37,233 bases of DNA from an uncultured Prevotellaceae bacterium (GTDB lineage Bacteria; Bacteroidota; Bacteroidia; Bacteroidales; Bacteroidaceae), in assembly GCA_902762325.1 (NCBI GenBank), contig CACWNV010000046.1, positions 1 to 37,233 of the forward strand. Reading direction: 5' to 3'. Below, piece by piece: positions 17,985-25,548 of this stretch. Made by a program: the position numbers and the translations under genes. The notes below the pieces were generated by a model that worked only from the letters and a program-made list of their open reading frames with translations, was not told the DNA's origin and searched no databases. How positions within the stretch are numbered: position 1 is the first letter of the stretch; the number at the start of each line of letters is the position of its first letter.

Positions 17985-20900
17985 ATGAAAAGAATACCTT
18001 TATTAGTAATGTCAATTCTTTTAGCATTGGGTGTCCATGCCCAACAGAAGACAATGAAGGCCTACATGGTGGCTGACGCACATCTCGACACGCAATGGAA
18101 CTGGGACGTGCAGACCACCATCCGCGACCATATCAGAAACACATTGAACCAGAATCTCTTTCTGTTCAAGAAATATCCCAACTATATTTTCAACTTTGAA
18201 GGTGGCGTGAAATATGCATGGATGAAGGAATACTATCCATTGCAATATGAAGAAATGAAACGCTATATTGCCAATGGCCGTTGGCATATTACCGGCAGCA
18301 GCTGGGATGCTAACGAGGCTATCGTCAGTTCGCCTGAATCGTTCCTACGAAATGTGCTGCTTGGTCAGACTTTCTATCGCAAGGAATTCAACACCGAAGG
18401 CACTGACATCTTCCTGCCCGACTGCTTCGGCTTTGGCTATGCGTTGCCGACATTGGCGGCTCATTGCGGTTTGATTGGCTTTTCGTCGCAGAAACTGATG
18501 TGGCGCACCAAACCTTTCTATGAGGGAAACAAACGTTATCCTTTCACCATCGGCTTGTGGCAAGGCATTGACGGAAGCCGCATCATGATGACGCATGGAT
18601 TCAACTATGCACAACGATGGAATGACGAAGACCTCTCGAAGAGCGAACTCGTGATGAGGGAAATCAAGGAGAGTCCGCTCAATATGGCTTATCGTTATTA
18701 TGGCACTGGCGACATCGGCGGTTCGCCAAATATTCCTTCTGTACGTGCGGTGGAGAAAGGTATCGTGGGTGACGGACCGATACAGGTGATAAGTGCTACG
18801 AGCGACCAGTTGTATCGTGATTTCCTGCCATACGAGAATCATCCCGAATTGCCTGTCTTCGATGGTGAACTGCCTATGGATGTGCATGGTAATGGCTGTT
18901 ATACGTCTCAGGCTGCCATGAAACTCTACAACCGACAGAACGAACATCTTGGAGATGCTGCTGAGCGTACGGCTGTAATGGCTAAATGGTTGGGTGCTGC
19001 AAAGTATCCATCAGCCCGACTGACTGAAAACTGGCAACGCATCATCTGGCATCAGTTCCACGATGACTTGACGGGTACAAGCATCCCACGTGCTTATGAG
19101 TTTTCTTGGAATGACGAACTGATTGGATTGAAGACGTTCTCGGATATCATGTCACATGGTGTTTCGGGCATTGTTCGTAAGATGAACACGCAAGTGGCTG
19201 GTCAGCCCGTCATCGTCTATCAAAACGAAGCATTCCCTGCTGCCTCTATCGCTGAGGTGAGTCTAGACAATGCTGCTAATTATCAGGTTACTGATGCCAA
19301 GGGAAAACGTGTATTGTCTCAGGTGGTTAGGAAAAATGGAAAATACAGCCTACTCTTCGAGGCCAATGCTCCTTCAACGGGTTTCTCTGTTTATAGCATG
19401 AAAGCATCGGGGAAAGCGAAAATCACAACTTCTTCCGCTCGTCAGATAGAGTCATCACGCTACGCATTGACCGTGAATGAGCAGGGCGACATCATTTCTC
19501 TCATCGACAAGCAAACCAACAAACAGTTAGTTGCAGAGGGTAAGAGCATCCGACTTGTTGTCTTTGATGACTGTCGTTCTGAAGCCTGGCCTGCATGGGA
19601 GATACAGAAGGCTACGCTCGATAAGACTCCCCTACCCGTTCATGATGCCGTGGAGATTACCTCAGAAAAGGGACCGTTGCGCCAAACGCTGACAATCAAG
19701 AAAAAGTATGGTGAATCGGATATCGTGCAACACATTCATCTCTATGAGGGGAATCTGGCAGAAAGAATCGACTTTGAAAACGAAGTGGACTGGCGTTCGC
19801 TGAATGCGTTGCTCAAGGCTGAGTTTCCTCTTAGCGTAAGCAATTCCGAAGCTACCTATGACATCGGTCTTGGTAGTGTGAAGCGCGGCAACAACCGTGA
19901 TAATCTCTTCGAAGTGTATGCGCATCAATGGACAGATCTCACTGACCGCAAGGGTGATTATGGCGTTACATTGCTCACCGACTCCCGCTATGGTTGGGAC
20001 AAGCCGAATGATAACACCATGCGCCTCTCGTTGCTCTATTCTCCTAAACCAAAAAACAGCTATACCTATCAAGCTCGTCAAGATTTCGGACATCATGTAT
20101 TCACCTATAGCTTAGTGGGGCATGCTGGTTCATTAAATCCCATCTCTGCCGTGCGTCATGCTGATGGTCTGAATAGTCCGCTACGCACTTTCTTGGCTAC
20201 TAAACATAAGGGAGAACTGGGACGTGAATTTTCTTTCCTCAGCACGGATAATCCGAATGTTGTCGTAAGGGCTTTGAAGCAGGCTGAGACGAGCGATGAA
20301 CTGGTTGTGCGTGTCTATGAATTAGGTGGAAAATCTCTTCAAAAGGCAAACATCACTTTTGCCGGAAACATCGTGAAGGCTGTTGAGGCGGATGGTACTG
20401 AACGAACCATCAAGTCTGCCTCATTCGACGGTCGTTCGTTGCAGGTGGAAATCAAACCGTATAGCGTGAAGACTTACAAGGTGGTTCTCGCATCTCCTTC
20501 CATGCAAAAATCAAACCCAGCTAACGAAACTCTACAAGCCGCGTGTCTCTCACTTCCTTTCGACCGCCATTGCTTCAGTTATAATGAGTTCCGTAGTGCT
20601 GCCAACTTCGAAGGAGGGTATAGTTATGCAGCGGAATTGTTGCCTGATGAAGGTATCGAAGTCAACGGCATTCCTTTCCGTTTCGGTGAGAAGGATGCTG
20701 CCAACGGACTCTCTTGTCAGGGCAATATATTGGAGTTGCCTGATAACGCCAATGGTCGTCGTCTTCATCTTCTCATGGCTTCCGACAATGGCGACCGACA
20801 GGCTGTATTCACCATGGGTAAGAATCGCCAGACATTTACCGTACCTTATTACACGGAATTCATTGGCCAGTGGGGGCACGATGGTCAGACAACAGGTTTC

Positions 20901-21578
20901 CTGAAGGATGCAGAAGTAGCATGGGTGGGAAGTCACCGTCACTCTTCCGGTGGTGATGAACCTTACGAGTTTACCTATATGTTTCGTGTCACGCTCGACA
21001 TTCCTCAAGGGGTACGTAGTGTGCAACTGCCCGATGATGAACATCTCGTTGTCTTTGCTGCTACCTTGGCTAATGATGAGGCAGATCTGCAACCGGCGGC
21101 TCCGTTGTTCAAGACATCATTGCTCACATCTGAAGCACAGGATAAAGCGGCTCAGGAGAAGAGCAATGAACCAAACTTGCTGAAAGACGCAAAGATTATC
21201 GACGTATCGGGTGAGGTGAATGATAATGAGCGTGCCGGTCATCTGGTGGACGGAAACGAACAGACGAAATGGTGTGATAGTAAGGCTGCACCTAATTATG
21301 TGGTGTTCGACTTTGGAAAGACCACCTTAGTGAAACGCTGGCGAATGGTCAATGCTGCATGTGAACATTCTTCTTATATCACTCGCACCTGTCTGTTGCA
21401 AGGTCGCAACGATGTAAACGAAGAATGGAAGACACTCGACATGTTCGATGGCAACCGCAAGAATATCGTGGAGCGTAGTTTCACCCCTACCTCCGTGCGA
21501 TATGTTCGTCTCTATGTCATCAATCCTACGCAAGGTTTCGACCAAGCCGCCCGTATCTACGAACTGGGATTGTATTGA
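17985..21578 (+). CDS. GH38 family alpha-mannosidase with C-terminal discoidin (F5/8 type C) domain
   Basis: A 1197-residue exported enzyme with signal peptide MKRIPLLVMSILLALGVHAQ. Family 38 hallmarks are present: zinc ligands H33 and D35 in DAHLDTQWNW, nucleophile D146 in LPDCFGFG, and H359-D360 in WHQFHDDLTG. The barrel is followed by the long beta-sandwich half normal for GH38. Residues about 850-1045 form an additional beta domain, and about 1065-1197 (from LLKDAKIIDVSGE through DGNEQTKWCD to RYVRLYV) are a discoidin/CBM32-like domain. It cleaves terminal alpha-mannosyl residues from N-glycans or mannans. It is the last gene of the directon. No YDLxGR tail is present; the discoidin domain occupies the end instead. 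Confidence 0.92.
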   Translation: MKRIPLLVMSILLALGVHAQQKTMKAYMVADAHLDTQWNWDVQTTIRDHIRNTLNQNLFLFKKYPNYIFNFEGGVKYAWMKEYYPLQYEEMKRYIANGRWHITGSSWDANEAIVSSPESFLRNVLLGQTFYRKEFNTEGTDIFLPDCFGFGYALPTLAAHCGLIGFSSQKLMWRTKPFYEGNKRYPFTIGLWQGIDGSRIMMTHGFNYAQRWNDEDLSKSELVMREIKESPLNMAYRYYGTGDIGGSPNIPSVRAVEKGIVGDGPIQVISATSDQLYRDFLPYENHPELPVFDGELPMDVHGNGCYTSQAAMKLYNRQNEHLGDAAERTAVMAKWLGAAKYPSARLTENWQRIIWHQFHDDLTGTSIPRAYEFSWNDELIGLKTFSDIMSHGVSGIVRKMNTQVAGQPVIVYQNEAFPAASIAEVSLDNAANYQVTDAKGKRVLSQVVRKNGKYSLLFEANAPSTGFSVYSMKASGKAKITTSSARQIESSRYALTVNEQGDIISLIDKQTNKQLVAEGKSIRLVVFDDCRSEAWPAWEIQKATLDKTPLPVHDAVEITSEKGPLRQTLTIKKKYGESDIVQHIHLYEGNLAERIDFENEVDWRSLNALLKAEFPLSVSNSEATYDIGLGSVKRGNNRDNLFEVYAHQWTDLTDRKGDYGVTLLTDSRYGWDKPNDNTMRLSLLYSPKPKNSYTYQARQDFGHHVFTYSLVGHAGSLNPISAVRHADGLNSPLRTFLATKHKGELGREFSFLSTDNPNVVVRALKQAETSDELVVRVYELGGKSLQKANITFAGNIVKAVEADGTERTIKSASFDGRSLQVEIKPYSVKTYKVVLASPSMQKSNPANETLQAACLSLPFDRHCFSYNEFRSAANFEGGYSYAAELLPDEGIEVNGIPFRFGEKDAANGLSCQGNILELPDNANGRRLHLLMASDNGDRQAVFTMGKNRQTFTVPYYTEFIGQWGHDGQTTGFLKDAEVAWVGSHRHSSGGDEPYEFTYMFRVTLDIPQGVRSVQLPDDEHLVVFAATLANDEADLQPAAPLFKTSLLTSEAQDKAAQEKSNEPNLLKDAKIIDVSGEVNDNERAGHLVDGNEQTKWCDSKAAPNYVVFDFGKTTLVKRWRMVNAACEHSSYITRTCLLQGRNDVNEEWKTLDMFDGNRKNIVERSFTPTSVRYVRLYVINPTQGFDQAARIYELGLY

Positions 21579-21662
21579 TCAGTCACCAATGGCAGATGTG
21601 ATAAAACCCTGCCGAACAAGTTTCTTGTAATTATCTTTATAAACATATTGTTTCTGATGCCT

Positions 21663-21697
21663 AAACGTATCGTTTACGCTGGCTAAATGTATCATTT
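21663..21697. repeat. Two short palindromes with 22-base spacing
   Basis: AAACGTATCGTTT (21663-21675) and AAATGTATCATTT (21685-21697) have the same form: five-base arms around TAT. The second differs from the first by one base in each arm, and the two changes preserve pairing. This looks like a pair of binding or processing sites rather than chance. Confidence 0.55.
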
Positions 21698-21727
21698 GCA
21701 AGGCAGAAATCAATACTATGCTTCAAC

Positions 21728-21841
21728 GGTGAAGGATGTGAAGGATAGTTTTGCGACTTTCCTTATAGGAAATTATTTACCCCCGACCTAAATGATTTTC
21801 TATATACGAAAGTTAGTATTTCATCCTTCACATCCTTCACC
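21728..21841. repeat. 19-bp perfect inverted repeat, possible small mobile or REP-like element
   Basis: GGTGAAGGATGTGAAGGAT at 21728-21746 is the exact reverse complement of 21823-21841; the arms are 76 bases apart. Each arm contains the short direct repeat GTGAAGGAT twice. Inside lie further small palindromes (TTTCC-TTATA-GGAAA at 21758-21772; ACTTTC 21756-21761 with GAAAGT 21808-21813). The 114-base unit carries no ORF. Confidence 0.65.
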
Positions 21842-21908
21842 ATGTCTTACATCGATAGAATTTTGACAATGATTATGATGTTTGGTTGCAAAAGCTAAAG
21901 TAACAAAT

Positions 21909-21938
21909 AGGCTGAAATCCAAGTGAGGGATTCAGCCT
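21909..21938 (-). terminator. Hairpin, possible terminator of the thyX operon
   Basis: AGGCTGAAATCC and GGATTCAGCCT form an 11-bp stem with one bulged A and a 7-base loop. It lies about 100 bases beyond the thyX stop codon, between convergent genes. The T run after it on the minus strand is poor, so it may work as a weak bidirectional terminator or only as an RNA 3' end. Confidence 0.4.
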
Positions 21939-22035
21939 AAATTTATACTTGCTAAATAAATTTTAGCGAACACTAAATTTTTATAGCGCTTTTGTACTTC
22001 TAAGAGACCAAAGATGTAGATGCTATAATTGGAAA

Positions 22036-22662
22036 TTATTCGACATCAATATCATCAAACACAACTGGTATCAACTTCTTAAATTCTTTTAGGAGAGGAA
22101 TAGCCACTTCACGCATTTGTGGATGTGCGGCTTTTGACGTACGTAAAGTGAAGAAATGATGCCATTCTCGTAAATTCATAGTCATTACAATTTCTGTTTT
22201 CAATGAATTTGGCAGAATGCTTCTTGCTTCTTGAGGTGCTGCGCCTAGTTCTATCAATTTGTTATAACTTGCTTCAATTTGTTCAATCGTTTGCTTCCAA
22301 ATCTGATATTTTTCATCATCTTGCGACCAAAAGCAAGGTTCTATTACCGTAATCTCACTACCAAACTTGCCTTTTGTGTAATTGCAATATCGCGTTGATT
22401 CCTGTGTGTAACTTGCAAGGCGATGTCTTACAATCTCGTGTGAAACACCTCTGTCACAAATTATCCGCACGGTAACAGACTGATGTTCAATCACTGACAA
22501 ATGCCCGTAGTCATGTATCATTTTAACAAAATCTTTTGCCGATTCGGGTGTGATTTTGTCTTCACTTTTATAGGATGTACGGCCAGCTAATTCAATTCGT
22601 TTCAAAATGTAGTCGCCATCCACGTAAGACTCGATGAGGACTTGTGGTTTTATTATTCTCAT
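22036..22662 (-). CDS. thyX: Flavin-dependent thymidylate synthase ThyX
   Basis: A 208-residue protein with the complete ThyX signature RHRxxSxxxxSxR at residues 79-91 (RHRLASYTQESTR). HLSVIEHQSVTVRI and LPNSLKTEIVMTMNLREWHHFFTLR are further family stretches. The usual AQxEIR near the end is replaced by AAHPQMREVA. The enzyme makes dTMP from dUMP using FAD, NADPH and methylene-tetrahydrofolate. Its ATG overlaps the TGA of the HD-phosphoribosyltransferase gene as ATGA, which implies translational coupling. It is thus the fourth gene of an unusual operon, not a free-standing housekeeping gene. Whether the host has another thymidylate synthase cannot be seen from this window. Function of the enzyme is well supported; its role in the operon is inference. 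Confidence 0.93.
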   Translation of the reverse strand: MRIIKPQVLIESYVDGDYILKRIELAGRTSYKSEDKITPESAKDFVKMIHDYGHLSVIEHQSVTVRIICDRGVSHEIVRHRLASYTQESTRYCNYTKGKFGSEITVIEPCFWSQDDEKYQIWKQTIEQIEASYNKLIELGAAPQEARSILPNSLKTEIVMTMNLREWHHFFTLRTSKAAHPQMREVAIPLLKEFKKLIPVVFDDIDVE

Positions 22663-24395
22663 AATCTATTTTTCCTTAAAGGTAATAATTCAAATTCTTT
22701 TCTGAATTTTTCATTTTCAATATTATCATACTCTTCTTGACTATACGTTCTAAATTGGAAATCATTATTGATTGAAAACATTTCTTTAACTTTATCTTCC
22801 TTTTCAATTTTCTCAATTATTGTGTTATTCGTACAAAAAATAGTTCCAACATAGATGTTTTTAAGATGAGTTTCGTTCTTCTTTTTTATCCTTTCTATAT
22901 TTTCTCTTGTTACCGTTCCTGTTGAAATTACATCAAGAAGTACAAGTACATTTTTTGCACTCTCAATAACAGAAACTCTTTTTTCCCAATCTACAGATGA
23001 TGTGTCTTCCCATTTGCTAATTAGATATGAACTATTGCATTTCAATTTTAACGATAGATTTGGCGCAAGAATAATTCCCGCCTTGCCAATTCCAATCACA
23101 CAATCAATGTCTTTATTAGAAAAATGTTCCCAAAAAATATTAGTAATAATATCAAGTGTATTTCTATTCGTAAGCAACAATTGAGTATTTATAAAATATT
23201 GAGTATATTCATTTTTCCCTGTTTCAAATGAAAACTTAAAACTGCCCGTTTCCAACAAATTTTGGTCTCTTTTTAATCTTTGTAATTCTTCATTAAAAGA
23301 ATCCAAAGGCTTTTTTTTCATTTCTTGAGCAAATTCCTTGCTTTCTTCGTTATCTAAAGCTTGTTGAGGATGCAAATTCAACTCTTCTGTCAATTGTTTG
23401 TCAACATCTTTTTGATATTCATTAAAATCAGCCTCAGTAACGACATCATTGTCATAAACGATACTAATGCTATAGCATGCCTCAAGACCAACATCAGTTA
23501 ATGTAGGAACCCATGTAACTTTGTTTACTATAGATATTTCCTCCTCGATTTTTTTTCTTCGTGAAAAAATCAATCTTAGTAATTGTTTTTTTGAAATTGG
23601 TTGTACCTTATCAGTTATTCTTGCTTTTATTTCTTCTTTATCTGGATATAAAAGTATTTTGGTTAAAGCATGTTCATGCTTAATTTCAACTTTTTCAATT
23701 AGTTGGTGAGTACACCAATGCCTCTTTGCTTCATCAGGGATAAAATCCTTAAGTAGCATTTCAACATCCTTTGGCGCTCGTTGGTTAGTAACATCAATTT
23801 CATCAGCTAGTCTCAAAATAGCAGCCAAGTATTTCACATGAACATCTGAATTGTTTGGTAAAGAAACTGTATTTGGAATACTTACAATATGGTCATTGAT
23901 TGTGCATGGGTCCATTAATGTACAAATCTTTTTACCATTTTCTTTATGATCCCGATGTCCTAAACATAATAAAGCAATTGATTGAAAATACTTAGAATTA
24001 TTAGATGGTACATTGATTCCTATAGGTCCAGTTGTGTTTTTAGATAAATCATAGACTCGCAAAAATGAATTAATATTGTGATTCTCTCGATCTGATATAT
24101 AGTTTTCGCCATCCGTTTTGTATTCTGCCATTCCCACATCGTGACATAACACCCCCATTAACAAAATGAATAATTCTTCGTTAGTTAGTTTTTTTATTCT
24201 TTTTGGTCCCAACAATCTGCCCACATATTGTTCTACCATTTCAATATGGTCCTTTCCGTGATACGTAAATCCAGGCGGTGTGGAAATATTTAATATAGGT
24301 TCAACTACCTCATAATTGCCCAAATACTGGTTATAGAGTTTTTTGGCATTCTTCTCTAATAATTCTTTGCAGCTCTCTTCTTCAAATGGTTTCAT
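22659..24395 (-). CDS. HD-domain phosphohydrolase fused to a phosphoribosyltransferase domain
   Basis: A 578-residue cytosolic protein with no signal peptide or membrane segment. The N-terminal part (about 40-260) is an HD-type metal phosphohydrolase: His in YHGKDH (46/50), H85-D86 in LCHDVGMAEY, and D198 in LRLADEID. It resembles HD domains described in bacterial conflict systems. The C-terminal part (about 375-560) looks like a type I phosphoribosyltransferase of the orotate kind: TGKNEYTQYFINTQLLL, then VIGIGKAGIILAP, then the PRPP loop VLVLLDVISTGT (about 483-494, D488). The first acidic residue of the usual paired acid is Leu here. It overlaps the preceding gene by 14 bases and thyX by 4. 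A chain that may both break nucleotides and handle PRPP is unusual; substrates are unknown. Confidence 0.75.
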   Translation of the reverse strand: MKPFEEESCKELLEKNAKKLYNQYLGNYEVVEPILNISTPPGFTYHGKDHIEMVEQYVGRLLGPKRIKKLTNEELFILLMGVLCHDVGMAEYKTDGENYISDRENHNINSFLRVYDLSKNTTGPIGINVPSNNSKYFQSIALLCLGHRDHKENGKKICTLMDPCTINDHIVSIPNTVSLPNNSDVHVKYLAAILRLADEIDVTNQRAPKDVEMLLKDFIPDEAKRHWCTHQLIEKVEIKHEHALTKILLYPDKEEIKARITDKVQPISKKQLLRLIFSRRKKIEEEISIVNKVTWVPTLTDVGLEACYSISIVYDNDVVTEADFNEYQKDVDKQLTEELNLHPQQALDNEESKEFAQEMKKKPLDSFNEELQRLKRDQNLLETGSFKFSFETGKNEYTQYFINTQLLLTNRNTLDIITNIFWEHFSNKDIDCVIGIGKAGIILAPNLSLKLKCNSSYLISKWEDTSSVDWEKRVSVIESAKNVLVLLDVISTGTVTRENIERIKKKNETHLKNIYVGTIFCTNNTIIEKIEKEDKVKEMFSINNDFQFRTYSQEEYDNIENEKFRKEFELLPLRKNRL

Positions 24396-25548
24396 ATAAT
24401 GTTCTTTTATTTAGGTTGAACTTCTTACTATGTTCACATATTATCCCATTACAATATGGACAACAATTATCTGTAAACATTAAATAGTTGTCTGATTTTT
24501 CCAAAATATAAAGTGGATATATTTTTTGGGCCTTGAACTGATTGTTTGTATTTTTACCATAAAGATTGGTACTTACTATAGGGAAGACATAAAAATCTTG
24601 TTCAACATTAACTCCACGGCTCCATAATACAGTTTTTACGGTTTTTATTTCTGTCCCCATACAGCAAAAATCTTCAATCATTGCGTATGTTCGTCTTGGC
24701 TTGATATCATCTAAATTAGAAAAATTACTTAGTTTGGTAACAGGACTAATCTGATCTATAATTATCAAATCCGCTGTTTGGAAATATTTAAGCAGGCCAG
24801 AAGCGATGTATATTGAGTTTCTGCTTGAAGCCACAATAAAATTTGGAGTGCTACATTTATTGATTATTTGTCGATAAAGCAGGTAACATACCTCTTGAAA
24901 ATAAACATTATTTTCTAATACAGGCTTTAAATTTACATATTTATTTACGTGTACAGGCGTAGAATTGAGAATATGCTTTGTCGGATCATTAAGGTTCTCT
25001 ATGCAATTATTCTCTGATAGAATTCTTTTTATTCTCTTACTGATTAATCCCGAAATAAAACTCAAATATGAATCTTTATTCGCAGTTGCAGTATCTGTAT
25101 TGAAAATTAAGTTTCTTATCTTTTTCAACGCTTCATCACTAGATGCATTTTTACTAGAACGTAAAAAATTGGTTTCATATTCAAAAGACAATACGAAGAT
25201 ATTATTAGAATCAGGAAAATCTTTTTCTCTCAAGAAATTAGCTGTTTCTTCAGAACAATTTGCAAATAAAATACTCTCAACAGATTCCCTATTTACGATA
25301 TCCTCAAAAACAGGCTTCAAATAAGATGATTTCCCCTTTACCTCATTATATATAGGAATAACATTATCCATGTCAAAAACAAGCAACTCAATATTTGAAT
25401 CAGGAACAAATTCTTTCAGTTTGTTTTTTATTTCAGTTGCATTTTTATCGATAATACGAGTATAACCAAATTGAGATAATATATAACCAATATTGACATA
25501 CTTTATTTTTTCGTTGCTTATATTATTTGCCTCCATATTATTGTCCAT
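24382..25548 (-). CDS. Phosphoribosyltransferase-like protein with C-terminal Cys/His cluster
   Basis: A 388-residue cytosolic protein. The N-terminal third (about 15-125) reads like an alpha/beta fold (IELLVFDMDNVIP, SILFANCSE) that I cannot assign. The middle (about 195-330) has the layout of a type I phosphoribosyltransferase: NFIVASSRNSIYIASGLLKYF, then LIIIDQISPV, then YAMIEDFCCMGTEIKTVKTVL (E292-D293), in the place of the PRPP loop, with M-G-T-E instead of the usual T-G-T-T/S. The C-terminus carries NCCPYCNGIICEHSKKF (C363, C366, C371, H373), a probable zinc site. It overlaps the upstream GHKL gene by 11 bases and the downstream HD gene by 14. Catalysis by the PRTase domain is uncertain; it may bind rather than convert PRPP or a nucleotide. 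Confidence 0.6.
   Translation of the reverse strand: MDNNMEANNISNEKIKYVNIGYILSQFGYTRIIDKNATEIKNKLKEFVPDSNIELLVFDMDNVIPIYNEVKGKSSYLKPVFEDIVNRESVESILFANCSEETANFLREKDFPDSNNIFVLSFEYETNFLRSSKNASSDEALKKIRNLIFNTDTATANKDSYLSFISGLISKRIKRILSENNCIENLNDPTKHILNSTPVHVNKYVNLKPVLENNVYFQEVCYLLYRQIINKCSTPNFIVASSRNSIYIASGLLKYFQTADLIIIDQISPVTKLSNFSNLDDIKPRRTYAMIEDFCCMGTEIKTVKTVLWSRGVNVEQDFYVFPIVSTNLYGKNTNNQFKAQKIYPLYILEKSDNYLMFTDNCCPYCNGIICEHSKKFNLNKRTLYETI

Larger units (their letters stand above)
21579..22035. other. Convergent intergenic region with palindromic repeats
   Basis: No gene is seen between the converging GH38 and thyX genes. From left to right it holds two short palindromes with a 22-base period (21663-21697), a 19-bp inverted repeat (21728-21841) and a terminator-like hairpin (21909-21938). 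It marks the border between the enzyme operon and the AT-rich accessory island. Confidence 0.7.
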
